Positions 38,884 to 46,275 of a stretch of DNA of 46,770 bases are shown here, in pieces (position 1 is the first letter of the stretch; every line of letters starts with the position of its first letter). The position numbers were made by a program, and so were the translations under genes. Under the pieces are notes generated by a model that was not told the DNA's origin, did no database searches, and saw only the letters and a program-made list of their open reading frames with translations. The stretch covers positions 1-46,770 of the IMG/VR virus record IMGVR_UViG_3300002223_000012. One strand, given 5' to 3'. Source of the stretch: a virus.

Positions 38884-39294
38884 ATGAAAAATCCTGATGA
38901 AGTTACTCCGCTTACCCTGGAAGAAAGATTAAATCTGATTAAGGAAATAACTAAGGCGCCATCGGGGACTCCGATAATTCCCACTATGCTCGCTCAGCGT
39001 AAGACTTTGCAAAGCGAACGAAATGGCTTGAAAGTGGAGTTAGGAAAGTTTTACCAGGAAATAGAAAGCCGAGAGAAGCGCGTTTTCGAGATTGATAAAG
39101 AACTACGTTCCATTGGCGTGCAGGTAAAGCCAATTTCCACGGAAGTAACTCTCTTTGTTCTCGATAGGAAAGCCGGCGATATAGCCTTTGATATGCTTAA
39201 GGAAGTTAAAAGCAACGTGAGGATAATTTACGACTCCCCGAAAAAGGGCCAATGCCGTGTGGTGGAAGACGTTGTGAAAGAGGAAGGAATATAA
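38884..39294 (+). CDS. Hypothetical helical protein, 136 aa
   Basis: ATG after GAAGGGCT. The helical N-terminal two-thirds is coiled-coil-like (ERNGLKVELGKFYQEIESRE), and a beta C-terminus follows. No family is recognised. It is the first gene after the palindromic site, and the TAA overlaps the next ATG. Confidence 0.65.
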   Translation: MKNPDEVTPLTLEERLNLIKEITKAPSGTPIIPTMLAQRKTLQSERNGLKVELGKFYQEIESREKRVFEIDKELRSIGVQVKPISTEVTLFVLDRKAGDIAFDMLKEVKSNVRIIYDSPKKGQCRVVEDVVKEEGI

Positions 39295-39470
39295 TGACTC
39301 ACACTCTCACAACGGGGCAACTAAGAAAACTTGTTATAGCAGTTGACGATGGAAACAAGTGGCCGCTCCTCACAGACGATCCATTCGTTAACTATGTCAT
39401 AGATTGCATGTTTTCAGAAGAGGAATTACCCTACGATGAGCAGTTGTATATCAAGGAACTTTCAAGCTAA
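39294..39470 (+). CDS. Hypothetical acidic protein, 58 aa
   Basis: Start fixed by the TAATG overlap with the gene upstream; the longer frame from 39252 is unlikely. Sequence MTHTLTTGQLRKLVIAVDDG with an acidic end. No family is recognised. The stop overlaps the next ATG. Confidence 0.55.
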   Translation: MTHTLTTGQLRKLVIAVDDGNKWPLLTDDPFVNYVIDCMFSEEELPYDEQLYIKELSS

Positions 39471-40153
39471 TGCAAGTCTCCACCGGCCCCACCGCCGACG
39501 TTCGCTCGAGCCTTTCCGGGCGCATCACCGACGCACGACGCGCTATCTTCATAGAGTTGCGGGAACGTGGTATGTCGGCTGTGGTTGCCAAGTCAGAAAT
39601 TACCCTCACAAAATCTATTCCCGGCCGCCGTGGTCGCCATTCATGGCAGGTTAATGCTTTCATGGCGAATGGCGGCCGTAATCCGATTTTCATACTCGCA
39701 GATATTTCAATCGGTGACTTCGTGGAAGTTTACTTTCCGCCGAAGGAACAACGCCTACACGTTAAACTAGCGGTGCTACATAACATTCTCACACCTTATT
39801 CCCTCACCGACGCCTCCTCAATTAGCCCCACCGACGAAATTTTCTTCTCAACTCCGTCTCTAGCAGTTGTCACGTCAACTAAGGCGAGGCAAAATTTTGC
39901 TAAGGCGGTTTACGACGTGGCAAAGGAAAGCGATCAGCCGATACATAAGGTTTCAGCGTTGAAAGCGATGGAACAACTTTTCGTTTCGCTCGCGGCCGCC
40001 GGAAAAATCGAGAAGAGTTACGCTGAAAAACGATTCGATAAGTATGACAAAATAAGTGCGAGGATTTGGCGCGGTGGTACACCGGGAGAGCAGATAAACT
40101 CTTTCATACTCGCATGGAATTTACTTGCGAGCGCCACGGGGATAACGAAATGA
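39470..40153 (+). CDS. Hypothetical protein coupled to the vWA gene, 227 aa
   Basis: Not recognised. The N-terminal half is beta/alpha with SEITLTKSIPGRRGRHSWQV, and the C-terminal half is helical (AVYDVAKESDQPIHKVSALK). The gene stops 4 bases inside the vWA-domain gene (ATGA), so equal synthesis and complex formation are likely. Slightly GC-richer than the neighbours downstream. Confidence 0.7.
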   Translation: MQVSTGPTADVRSSLSGRITDARRAIFIELRERGMSAVVAKSEITLTKSIPGRRGRHSWQVNAFMANGGRNPIFILADISIGDFVEVYFPPKEQRLHVKLAVLHNILTPYSLTDASSISPTDEIFFSTPSLAVVTSTKARQNFAKAVYDVAKESDQPIHKVSALKAMEQLFVSLAAAGKIEKSYAEKRFDKYDKISARIWRGGTPGEQINSFILAWNLLASATGITK

Positions 40154-40740
40154 ACGAATCGCTTGAACGCCAAGAAACTGCGATTGTCAAATCACGGCTT
40201 GACAGGATTCTCGAGAAGCGGGCTATTCAGCACAAGGTCATACTTGTGCTTGATACGTCTGGTAGCATGGCCTCACAGGCAGATTCTCCCGGCGAACGGC
40301 GCATCGACGCCTTACGTGGCGTCGTGACAATGCTTCGTAATCAAGGTATCGCTCCGCGCCAACTCGTTTTCAACAGCGACGTTATGTGGAGCGATGTCAT
40401 CCCTGAGCCCTCCGGCGGCACGAATCTCGCGGGTGCGCTGAAATTCTGCAAACAGCTCAATCCTGAACACGTCATCGTGGTAAGCGACGGCGAGCCCGAT
40501 GATATCTCGCAAGGCGGCGCTGCTAGCATCGCGGCAGCGAAAGCACTCAATTGCAAAGTTGACGTGTTTTTCGTGGGGCCAAAGGATATGACTCATGCAA
40601 AAGAATTCATGGACCGCCTTGCTGTGGGAACTGGAGGTTCTTCGCAGACGGTTTCCTTCAAAGAGCTTGAGCAGAAAATCGCGGGAATGCTCACTGCGGG
40701 CGATGCGGCGGATGAGAAAAAAGGGAGTATCGCGCTGTGA
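40150..40740 (+). CDS. Von Willebrand A domain protein
   Basis: The 196-aa protein has a complete metal-ion-dependent adhesion site: D35-T-S-G-S39 (LVLDTSGSM), T91 (GGTNLAGAL) and D113 (VVSDGEPDD). The start is set by the ATGA overlap with the gene upstream. vWA proteins mediate Mg2+-dependent protein contacts; bacterial relatives partner MoxR/AAA ATPases, TerD-type proteins or Ro60. In this phage the only obvious partner is the coupled 227-aa gene. Function in infection is unknown. Confidence 0.88.
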   Translation: MNESLERQETAIVKSRLDRILEKRAIQHKVILVLDTSGSMASQADSPGERRIDALRGVVTMLRNQGIAPRQLVFNSDVMWSDVIPEPSGGTNLAGALKFCKQLNPEHVIVVSDGEPDDISQGGAASIAAAKALNCKVDVFFVGPKDMTHAKEFMDRLAVGTGGSSQTVSFKELEQKIAGMLTAGDAADEKKGSIAL

Positions 40741-41063
40741 TTAACAAATTCAAAACTCCCGTTTTCAGCGTTGCCTTCAAGGCGAATAGCGACATTCCCA
40801 AAGAGATTGCAACGCATCTCGAATGGGAATTGCATATGCTAATCAATCTTCACTCCGCCGCTATATTCTCATCGCCGGAAAAGCATGCTAAGTTTATCGC
40901 TTGCTTGACAGAGTATTGTAAGGAATGTGCCCAGGAGTTTCTCGACGAGTTGAATTCCGGTGGAACATCTGGCGGTAAAATTCCCGCAAAGGTCTGTGAC
41001 GACTGGATTCAGGGACATCGCCGGCCGAACGGTACTTGCCCGAATTGCGGGGAGAAGCACTAA
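40737..41063 (+). CDS. Hypothetical protein with C-terminal zinc motif, 108 aa
   Basis: GTG start overlapping the vWA stop. Helical body (ATHLEWELHMLINLHSAAIF) with CKEC near residue 60, then CDDW and a C-terminal CPNCGEKH. It may bind zinc. Its translation is coupled to the vWA gene, so a linked function is plausible. Confidence 0.6.
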   Translation: MINKFKTPVFSVAFKANSDIPKEIATHLEWELHMLINLHSAAIFSSPEKHAKFIACLTEYCKECAQEFLDELNSGGTSGGKIPAKVCDDWIQGHRRPNGTCPNCGEKH

Positions 41064-41254
41064 TGCAAATAAGAGCACAACTGAGGCGTTATGCTGTGGC
41101 GTTTTCAAAGTTTCCAGAAGAGTTTGTCAGACAATGCTGCTACAACATGACTTGTCCTTCGGGATACCACGGAATCCATGTAAGGGTCCGTTTCAAGTCC
41201 CGCGCAAGGCATCATGGGACAAAAACTGGGCAATCCAAGAAAGCGCATAAGTAA
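41063..41254 (+). CDS. Small basic protein, 63 aa
   Basis: Start fixed by the TAATG overlap. Arg/Lys/His-rich with CCYNMTC in the middle. Very basic C-terminus (SRARHHGTKTGQSKKAHK). No family is recognised; nucleic-acid binding is possible. Confidence 0.5.
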   Translation: MQIRAQLRRYAVAFSKFPEEFVRQCCYNMTCPSGYHGIHVRVRFKSRARHHGTKTGQSKKAHK

Positions 41255-41255
41255 A

Positions 41256-41405
41256 ATGGATTCTCTTGACATTTTCTGCCACAGTTGCAAAACCGTCATC
41301 GCTGCCCGTGTCGGCGTTCACACGGCTACTATGATTCAGAATTGCCATGAACACTCAAAAACGATAATTTACCCCACAGGGAGTAAGGCTCCGAGGGAGG
41401 ATTAA
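41256..41405 (+). CDS. Small CxxC protein, 49 aa
   Basis: ATG directly follows the previous stop. CHSC (residues 8-11) and a later NCHEH give a zinc-ribbon-like set. An in-frame ATG at 41214 with a weak AAGG is an alternative start. Function is unknown. Confidence 0.5.
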   Translation: MDSLDIFCHSCKTVIAARVGVHTATMIQNCHEHSKTIIYPTGSKAPRED

Positions 41406-41406
41406 G

Positions 41407-41535
41407 GTGAACATCACGAGTGACAAGGTTCGAGTGAAGAACCCGGTAAGTCCGCCGAAAACGATCGTGAGATTTTCTCTGGATTCCTTCCCTATAGGGG
41501 TGGGGAGCAATCGTTGGAATGTAAGTAAGTGGTAA
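41407..41535 (+). CDS. Possible 42-aa protein
   Basis: GTG start seven bases after GGGAGG. It encodes MNITSDKVRVKNPVSPPKTI and ends in RWNVSKW. No family is recognised; the ribosome site and tight spacing are the only support. Confidence 0.35.
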   Translation: MNITSDKVRVKNPVSPPKTIVRFSLDSFPIGVGSNRWNVSKW

Positions 41536-41540
41536 AAGGT

Positions 41541-41677
41541 TTTCTGGCGCGAGACGCTAAGGTGGCGGCGTATATTTATATTGTATATATAAAATACCCG
41601 GCTTCAAGTTTTGGGGTACTAGGACCCCTCAGCAATAACGCCATGCTGAAAGCCACCAAGACCCTAAGCGCCAGAAA
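41541..41677 (+). ncRNA. Candidate structured RNA, multibranched
   Basis: A gene-free stretch between 41536 and 41704 folds into one coherent shape. P1 pairs TTTCTGGCGC (41541-41550) with GCGCCAGAAA (41668-41677). A symmetric 10x10 internal loop follows, then P2 pairs GGTGGC (41561-41566) with GCCACC (41652-41657). Inside are three hairpins: an AT-rich one (41570-41597), GGGGT/ACCCC (41613-41628) and CAGCA/TGCTG (41630-41648). The two loop strands are nearly the same sequence (GAGACGCTAA and AAGACCCTAA). I recognise no known RNA family. A DNA origin or operator is an alternative. Confidence 0.5.
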
Positions 41678-41704
41678 CTTCATTAAAAAGGGGAGGATAG
41701 TCTA

Positions 41705-41893
41705 ATGAAATACTCAATCGTCCAAAAACTCCTCGAGGCTCAAAAGAATGGAAAACACCGTTACCACCATAAGTTAACGGCGGAACAGAAAGTAAATCGT
41801 TGGTTAGACCGTTACATCCTTGCGCTTATGGAGGGAAAACGCAGACGGGAAGATATAGGAGCGTATTACGGGAGTCCTAAACAAAATGACTAA
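41705..41893 (+). CDS. Small basic protein, 62 aa
   Basis: Good ribosome site (AAGGGGAGGA). Helical, basic (KHRYHHKLTAEQKVNRWLDR then ALMEGKRRRED). No family is recognised. It lies directly behind the candidate structured RNA. Confidence 0.6.
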   Translation: MKYSIVQKLLEAQKNGKHRYHHKLTAEQKVNRWLDRYILALMEGKRRREDIGAYYGSPKQND

Positions 41894-41993
41894 TGGTCCT
41901 CTTACAAAACCAAGTTCATCGCTTTGGGATGCTGTAATAGCGGTAGGAATTTGTACAGTACTCTGGAAAATTTTCGAGAACGTATGGAGATAA
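41886..41993 (+). CDS. Small membrane peptide, 35 aa
   Basis: ATG overlaps the end of the basic protein. One hydrophobic helix (LWDAVIAVGICTVLWKIF). Function is unknown. A 12-codon ORF follows at 41998-42036. Confidence 0.45.
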   Translation: MTNGPLTKPSSSLWDAVIAVGICTVLWKIFENVWR

Positions 41994-42026
41994 GGTGATG
42001 AATAAAAACAAAATCGGCGGTAGGAA

Positions 42027-42206
42027 ATGGAATTAGCGCAATCTCTCCGAATCTATCTTGAAGCGTTCCGGCACAGTCACGTCTGTCAGAAATGCGGTGG
42101 ATTGTGGAACCACGCTAATCCAGATTGTCCAGCTGAGGAGTTAGAAAGTAAAACGCCGGGATGTATGGAATGCGAAGATTGTATGGGAGCGAATGAAAAT
42201 GCATGA
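42027..42206 (+). CDS. Cys-rich protein, 59 aa
   Basis: Residues 20-23 (CQKC), 33-34 (DC) and CMECEDC near 48-54 give seven Cys, likely zinc. The ATG follows TAGGAA. It overlaps the next ORF by 14 bases. Function is unknown. Confidence 0.55.
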   Translation: MELAQSLRIYLEAFRHSHVCQKCGGLWNHANPDCPAEELESKTPGCMECEDCMGANENA

Positions 42207-42471
42207 CAATGTTCCATGCCCTGAATGTGGTGCAGATTTAGAAATAAATGTTGCGCCCCCTGATAGGTCGGTAGGAATTTATGAAAGTATCGAAGAAGTT
42301 TTGGGGGAGTGCGAACATGCTACGAAGTTTTATGAGGAAGTTCCGGAGGAACGTGAGAGAGAAATGCAGGAATGGAGAATGGAATTCGAGAGTAAACTCC
42401 TAGAAGCATTCAACGAAAATATGGCAGCACGTTACGAAGCTAGTGAAGAGAAAAAAGGGGATAGAGACTAA
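42193..42471 (+). CDS. Zinc-motif acidic protein, 92 aa
   Basis: CPECGADLEI at residues 9-18 is a zinc-knuckle start, followed by an acidic helical body with many Glu (EEREREMQEWRMEFESKLLE). ATG at 42199 is an alternative. No family is recognised. The TAA overlaps the next ATG. Confidence 0.6.
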   Translation: MKMHDNVPCPECGADLEINVAPPDRSVGIYESIEEVLGECEHATKFYEEVPEEREREMQEWRMEFESKLLEAFNENMAARYEASEEKKGDRD

Positions 42472-42731
42472 TGGCAAGTTTCAAAGTAAAACCCCTCGAT
42501 CTCGATTTAATCGTTTTACAAATTCTTGGCAGCGAAGCTGCTCCTAGCGGAGAGCAAATCTCCGTCTTGCAAAAGGAAATGAAATTTACGCTGAAAGCGG
42601 CGAAAGCTCTACGGGATAAATTCAGTTGGGCGATTGAGCAAATTGAGGAAATGAAAGAAGCAAAGAAAGACGATCGGGAATTTGATGATTTAGATGAGAG
42701 CGATTTAGACGATGGAGTTGAGAAAATTTGA
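42471..42731 (+). CDS. Acidic helical protein, 86 aa
   Basis: ATG overlaps the upstream stop. Ends with a long acidic tail (DDREFDDLDESDLDDGVEK). An acidic tail of this kind may mimic DNA or bind basic proteins, but no function is known. Confidence 0.6.
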   Translation: MASFKVKPLDLDLIVLQILGSEAAPSGEQISVLQKEMKFTLKAAKALRDKFSWAIEQIEEMKEAKKDDREFDDLDESDLDDGVEKI

Positions 42732-42973
42732 TTATGCTTTTAGCAAGTGAAATTCTTACGATAAAAGGTGAGATAGATCGTCGCCAAAAGCTCCTACTAA
42801 AGCGTCTAGACGCTATCGCCCAAAAAAAATCAGCTAAAAAGGCAACGCAAAGCGGAAGAGTAAAAAAAGTAAAAAGTGTGAGAATGGATAGTGATATTGC
42901 GAAGATGGTAAAGGCGGCAAAGGTGCTAGGGGCGACGGAGGAGCAAATAAAGATTTTGTTAGGGGGAGGATGA
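42728..42973 (+). CDS. Basic helical protein, 81 aa
   Basis: TTG start overlapping the previous stop, with GGAG at good distance; ATG at 42734 is possible. Lys-rich middle (KKSAKKATQSGRVKKVKSVR) and a short helix at the end. It is opposite in charge to its acidic neighbour, so the two may pair. It contains the palindrome AGCGTCTAGACGCT (42801-42814). Confidence 0.55.
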   Translation: MIMLLASEILTIKGEIDRRQKLLLKRLDAIAQKKSAKKATQSGRVKKVKSVRMDSDIAKMVKAAKVLGATEEQIKILLGGG

Positions 42974-42974
42974 A

Positions 42975-43157
42975 ATGAAAAATTGGTTTCCCTGGGGTAC
43001 TCGGCCCAATCCTGAAAATGGAGCGTTTCGTACAGCGGAATGGCGAAATTGGGAGCGGTCTGAATTAGGATTAGAAAATGCCTCTTCCGAGATACTATTT
43101 TGGGATGCAGTTTTCTGCCATTTTATGTATGGAACAGAATATAATTACCCTTGGTAA
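42975..43157 (+). CDS. Hypothetical Trp-rich protein, 60 aa
   Basis: Strong ribosome site (GGGGGAGGA). Seven Trp in 60 residues (NWFPWGTRPNPENG then WRNWERSELG). No family is recognised. Confidence 0.6.
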   Translation: MKNWFPWGTRPNPENGAFRTAEWRNWERSELGLENASSEILFWDAVFCHFMYGTEYNYPW

Positions 43158-43172
43158 AATAAGGGATTAAAA

Positions 43173-43340
43173 ATGGATAGCTTTCCAATGATTAGGAGAT
43201 GTTCGTTATTTCAAGATAATGAACATTGCGTTATTAAACCGCAAATTGCAATTTGGTCGGTGGATCACATTTGGATTTCTGAAAATTTAGTAATAACTCC
43301 TGGAAGATTACTACTCATTTCTATAAAAAGCCAATGGTAA
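43173..43340 (+). CDS. Hypothetical small protein, 55 aa
   Basis: Weak ribosome site (AAGGGA). Begins MDSFPMIRRCSLFQDNEHCV and has hydrophobic strands. Overlaps the Cas4-like nuclease gene by 7 bases. Function is unknown. Confidence 0.5.
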   Translation: MDSFPMIRRCSLFQDNEHCVIKPQIAIWSVDHIWISENLVITPGRLLLISIKSQW

Positions 43341-44233
43341 CCCTAAAAGTCCGTCAATCCCATGCTCGTACCTATAAAAAGTGTAAGCGAAAGTATAAAC
43401 TTCAAGTAATAGATAACTTAGTCCCGCTAATTAAGCACCCTGCTCTCAGTATTGGAACAGCGACCCATGCCGGCCGGGCGAATTTCCTTGTTAACCGTGA
43501 TCCTGCATTAGCCCTCAAGACAGCCTTCGCTTCTATGGAGATGGAAATTAGTCTTTTTCCGTCTCTGCTGGGAAATGTTCATGGAAAGGAATGTGGCCGG
43601 CGGCCGTGTACAGAGTGTTCTAGACAAATGGTTTTAGAAATGGTGGCGTATTATTGCCAGGAGTTTGATAAGCGTTATCCGGATGGTTGTATTAAAGTTT
43701 TAGCAACAGAATTGTCATTTGAAGTACCTATAGCGCAGTTTGAAGAGTTAGAAATGTTTGCGGTAGGAACGATTGACGCGGATGCGATTTATTTGGAAAA
43801 GTATCGTGTAAATTGGGAATTCAAAACAACGAAAACTACGCTCGCTCAATACTTCGATCAGGAATACATGAGCGATCAACATATCGCTTATTCTTTAGCT
43901 CAATCCATTCTAACGGGTGAAACACCATACGGAACCTTACTTGACGTGATTAAGAAACCAGGTAAAGAGAAAGGGCCGGAATGTGATGAATTACTTATCC
44001 CAATTAATAGCGATGATATTATTGAGTTTAAGAGAGATACAGAAGAGCTTTTGAAAGAAATTGCCTACTCGATGGAGCATGACTACTTTCCGCCAACGAA
44101 AGATTCTTGCTTTGGGATTTACGGGAGATGTGAATTTTTTGATGCCTGCAAGTCAAAGTTTGATCCTCACGTAATGAGAAATAAGTACATGGTAGTGGAA
44201 GTTCCAGTTATAAATTTGGAGGAAGAGAAATGA
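43334..44233 (+). CDS. Cas4/RecB-like PD-(D/E)XK nuclease with iron-sulphur Cys
   Basis: The 299-aa protein has the RecB-family core: H45 in GTATHAG, D148 (VGTIDAD), E162-x-K164 (NWEFKTTK) and Q182-x3-Y186 (DQHIAYS). C17 plus C259, C266 and C272 (CFGIYGRC, EFFDAC) form a Cas4/AddB-type iron-sulphur cluster. Phage homologues process DNA ends and partner single-strand annealing or Sak4-type proteins, which here lie 1.2 kb downstream. It is not near any CRISPR array. A 30-residue insertion (KECGRRPCTECS) near residue 90 contributes extra Cys. Confidence 0.87.
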   Translation: MVTLKVRQSHARTYKKCKRKYKLQVIDNLVPLIKHPALSIGTATHAGRANFLVNRDPALALKTAFASMEMEISLFPSLLGNVHGKECGRRPCTECSRQMVLEMVAYYCQEFDKRYPDGCIKVLATELSFEVPIAQFEELEMFAVGTIDADAIYLEKYRVNWEFKTTKTTLAQYFDQEYMSDQHIAYSLAQSILTGETPYGTLLDVIKKPGKEKGPECDELLIPINSDDIIEFKRDTEELLKEIAYSMEHDYFPPTKDSCFGIYGRCEFFDACKSKFDPHVMRNKYMVVEVPVINLEEEK

Positions 44234-44427
44234 GCGAGAATGTGATGAAGGTTTTAATGACAGGAATAGCTTGTTTAACGGCAGCGATGATTATAACTGT
44301 TATAGCTTATAGAAGTTCTGAATATAATCAACTTTACTTGAAATCTGAATATGTTAAATATGAAGGTCCACGGGTAGGGTTATGTGCAGGACCGCCACAG
44401 ATGATGAGTAGAGGAATTAATCCATGA
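44230..44427 (+). CDS. Small membrane-anchored protein, 65 aa
   Basis: ATGA overlap with the nuclease gene. An N-terminal helix (VLMTGIACLTAAMIITVIAY) is followed by a periplasmic or cytoplasmic polar tail. No family is recognised. Confidence 0.5.
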   Translation: MSENVMKVLMTGIACLTAAMIITVIAYRSSEYNQLYLKSEYVKYEGPRVGLCAGPPQMMSRGINP

Positions 44428-44606
44428 AAAGATGGTTAGTTGTTATAGAAATGTCCGATGATGGAAAAAATGGAATGGAGAATCAAGAATTACCCATTTA
44501 TTTACTTGATTCGCGCCATTCTGTGTCAAGATACCTACTCGGAAAAACAGATTTAGATTCAGGTATCCAAATGGATTTCAGGATTGCTGAAGAATTAATT
44601 CCATAA
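44424..44606 (+). CDS. Hypothetical protein, 60 aa
   Basis: ATGA overlap with the upstream gene. Beta/alpha with DDGKNGMENQELPIYLLDSR. No family is recognised. The stop abuts the tRNA gene directly. Confidence 0.5.
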   Translation: MKRWLVVIEMSDDGKNGMENQELPIYLLDSRHSVSRYLLGKTDLDSGIQMDFRIAEELIP

Positions 44607-44690
44607 GGGAGCGTGATGGAATGGTAGACATGAAAGATTTAAAATCTTTTGGCGAAAGCCGTGGGGGTTCGACTCCCCCCGCTCCTACCA
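44607..44690 (+). tRNA. tRNA-Leu (anticodon UAA)
   Basis: Acceptor stem GGGAGCG/CGCTCCT (first pair G-U), D arm, anticodon stem AAAGA/TCTTT with loop TTTAAAA (anticodon TAA), a long class II variable arm (GGC-GAAA-GCC), T arm GGGGG/CCCCC around TTCGACT, and encoded CCA. It decodes UUA Leu codons, which the AT-rich genes use often. It begins right after a stop codon with no spacer. Confidence 0.93.
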
Positions 44691-44721
44691 TTTGTAGTAG
44701 ATGCGGAAAAGATAAAGAAAT

Positions 44722-45042
44722 ATGACTACCAGCGTTCGGGCGTCGTTCGTCCTACAATTTGGTGAGTCAGAGGCTCAATGCATGGAACGAGCAGTTGACC
44801 AACACATGAAAGCCGCCCATGCGAACAAAGGGAGCGACCCGTTCAAATGGGCGGTGCTAATCGCGATCGGTTACGAATGCTTTGAGAAGTACCGGGAGAC
44901 GCATGGATTTACTGTGTCTGCACCGGATTTGGAACGGTGGATTTTTGACGAAGCGGCGCTGGCCACCCATGACGGAGACTGCGACTATCTCGCCCTATTC
45001 GCTGGACGATACGACCGCTATGTCAAAGAGAAGCTACCATGA
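44722..45042 (+). CDS. Hypothetical protein, 106 aa
   Basis: GC-richer than its neighbours. Helical, with FKWAVLIAIGYECFEKYRET and acidic end. No family is recognised. ATG overlaps the end of a 34-codon reading frame that runs from inside the tRNA (see findings). The stop is 4 bases beyond the next ATG. Confidence 0.6.
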   Translation: MTTSVRASFVLQFGESEAQCMERAVDQHMKAAHANKGSDPFKWAVLIAIGYECFEKYRETHGFTVSAPDLERWIFDEAALATHDGDCDYLALFAGRYDRYVKEKLP

Positions 45043-45308
45043 AAACGACGACGGCGATAGAGCGTGGTGTGAATGAGATTAAAGAGCTTATAAAAGGTCT
45101 TAAAACGCCGCTTGATTGGTCAAATCCGAAGGCGGCAATGGATCAATTCTTGTCTGAATTAGAAATGTTAGCAGAAATTCACGCAAAATTAACCGCACCG
45201 AGATGGCTACCATTTTTTGTATGGCGCAAATTTTACTTCTTGAAACTTGGGATACTTAAATTCATTAAATTTCGGTATTGGAATATCAGGGATCTTTTTC
45301 TGTGGTAG
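45039..45308 (+). CDS. Hypothetical protein with basic aromatic C-terminus, 89 aa
   Basis: ATGA overlap start. Helical N-terminus (IERGVNEIKELIKGLKTPLD), then LPFFVWRKFYFLKLGILKFI, an amphipathic, membrane-associated-looking stretch. Function is unknown. Confidence 0.55.
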   Translation: MKTTTAIERGVNEIKELIKGLKTPLDWSNPKAAMDQFLSELEMLAEIHAKLTAPRWLPFFVWRKFYFLKLGILKFIKFRYWNIRDLFLW

Positions 45309-45475
45309 ATTGGGTAATTAGGAAAGTTTTCCGAATGGGAGTGCTAGAGTTAGGGAAGGATTTTTTCAGACATTACAACCATACCTCAAGCACAGAAGTT
45401 AAAATAAGTGAAGCGCAATTCGAGAAATGGAAGGAATTTTTGGAAAAGTGGAGCCGGAAATGCCATACGAGATAA
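45302..45475 (+). CDS. Hypothetical basic protein, 57 aa
   Basis: GTG start inside the end of the previous gene, with AGGGAT upstream. Helical, ending in WKEFLEKWSRKCHTR. Overlaps the Sak4-like gene by 16 bases. Function is unknown. Confidence 0.5.
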   Translation: MVDWVIRKVFRMGVLELGKDFFRHYNHTSSTEVKISEAQFEKWKEFLEKWSRKCHTR

Positions 45476-46275
45476 AATTTGCTGATTCAGATTTCATCCG
45501 TGAAGAGTGTAGTATAATCATTTATGGAGATAGCGGTATTGGTAAAACGACCATTTGTAAAAATATGCCGAGCCCGTTTTTCGCCCTGATTCGTGGTGGT
45601 GGCGAACATCGGCCATTACCTTTGGTTAAGACAGGAATTCCCTTTGCTGAAATTAACACAATGCAGGAATGGAATGAATTAATTCTGGACCTGAAAGGGA
45701 CTCAATCAACGAAGATTCCAAAAGAAGTCATTGAAATGGCGAAGATTCTGGATGGGAAAGATCACAGTGAGGGAATAGTTATCGGCGGATATAAAGTTAA
45801 AACTCTTGTCATTGACCAATTCCCAACGCTTTACAACCTTTACATGAATGATATAATTCATAGGGTTTCTCGTAAGAGGGACACTCCTGAAACTCCAAAT
45901 ATGCAAGATTATGGTCATGCAAGACGGGTTTTTACCAATTTCCTCATGGAAGTGAATAACATTCCGCATCTTCATAAGGTTTATCTCGCTCTTTCGGAGA
46001 TTGACGAGGACGAGAATACGAAAGATCGCTACGGTGCGCCTATGGTCCCTGGAAAGCTCGCTCTCGAAGTTATGCTCTTCGTTGATTTCGTATTTAGAAT
46101 GCATAACCGGAGGGAAATGCAGGGCGGAAAAATGGTCGAATATCGAGCATTTCAAACTCAACCGGAGGGAATTTGGCGTTGTAAGGATAGCTCGGGAAAG
46201 CTCCCGAAATATATTGCGTTACCAAATTCGGATTACAATTTTTGGGAAGAAGTGATTTTGAAGTGCCTAACGTAA
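45460..46275 (+). CDS. Sak4-like / AAA_24 RecA-fold ATPase
   Basis: The 271-aa protein has Walker A GDSGIGKTT (23-31) and Walker B LVIDQ (116-120) in a small RecA-like core. A third block near residues 186-195 (KVYLALSEIDEDE) fits the strand with a sensor residue. Such phage nucleotide-binding proteins (Sak4, Pfam AAA_24) work as single-strand annealing or recombination ATPases together with a DUF669-type SSB and a Cas4-like nuclease, all encoded nearby. Start chosen at MPYEIKF because the longer reading overlaps the upstream gene heavily. Confidence 0.8.
   Translation: MPYEIKFADSDFIREECSIIIYGDSGIGKTTICKNMPSPFFALIRGGGEHRPLPLVKTGIPFAEINTMQEWNELILDLKGTQSTKIPKEVIEMAKILDGKDHSEGIVIGGYKVKTLVIDQFPTLYNLYMNDIIHRVSRKRDTPETPNMQDYGHARRVFTNFLMEVNNIPHLHKVYLALSEIDEDENTKDRYGAPMVPGKLALEVMLFVDFVFRMHNRREMQGGKMVEYRAFQTQPEGIWRCKDSSGKLPKYIALPNSDYNFWEEVILKCLT

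Noticed and set aside
41541-41677. Group I intron, CRISPR repeat or Y RNA as identity of the structured region
   Set aside because: No intron core, no regular repeat array and no Ro60-type protein with a HEAT domain can be seen, so only a generic structured RNA is proposed.
43334-44233. CRISPR-Cas4 interpretation of the nuclease
   Set aside because: There are no Cas1/Cas2 genes or repeat arrays in the window; stand-alone Cas4-like nucleases are common in phage recombination modules.
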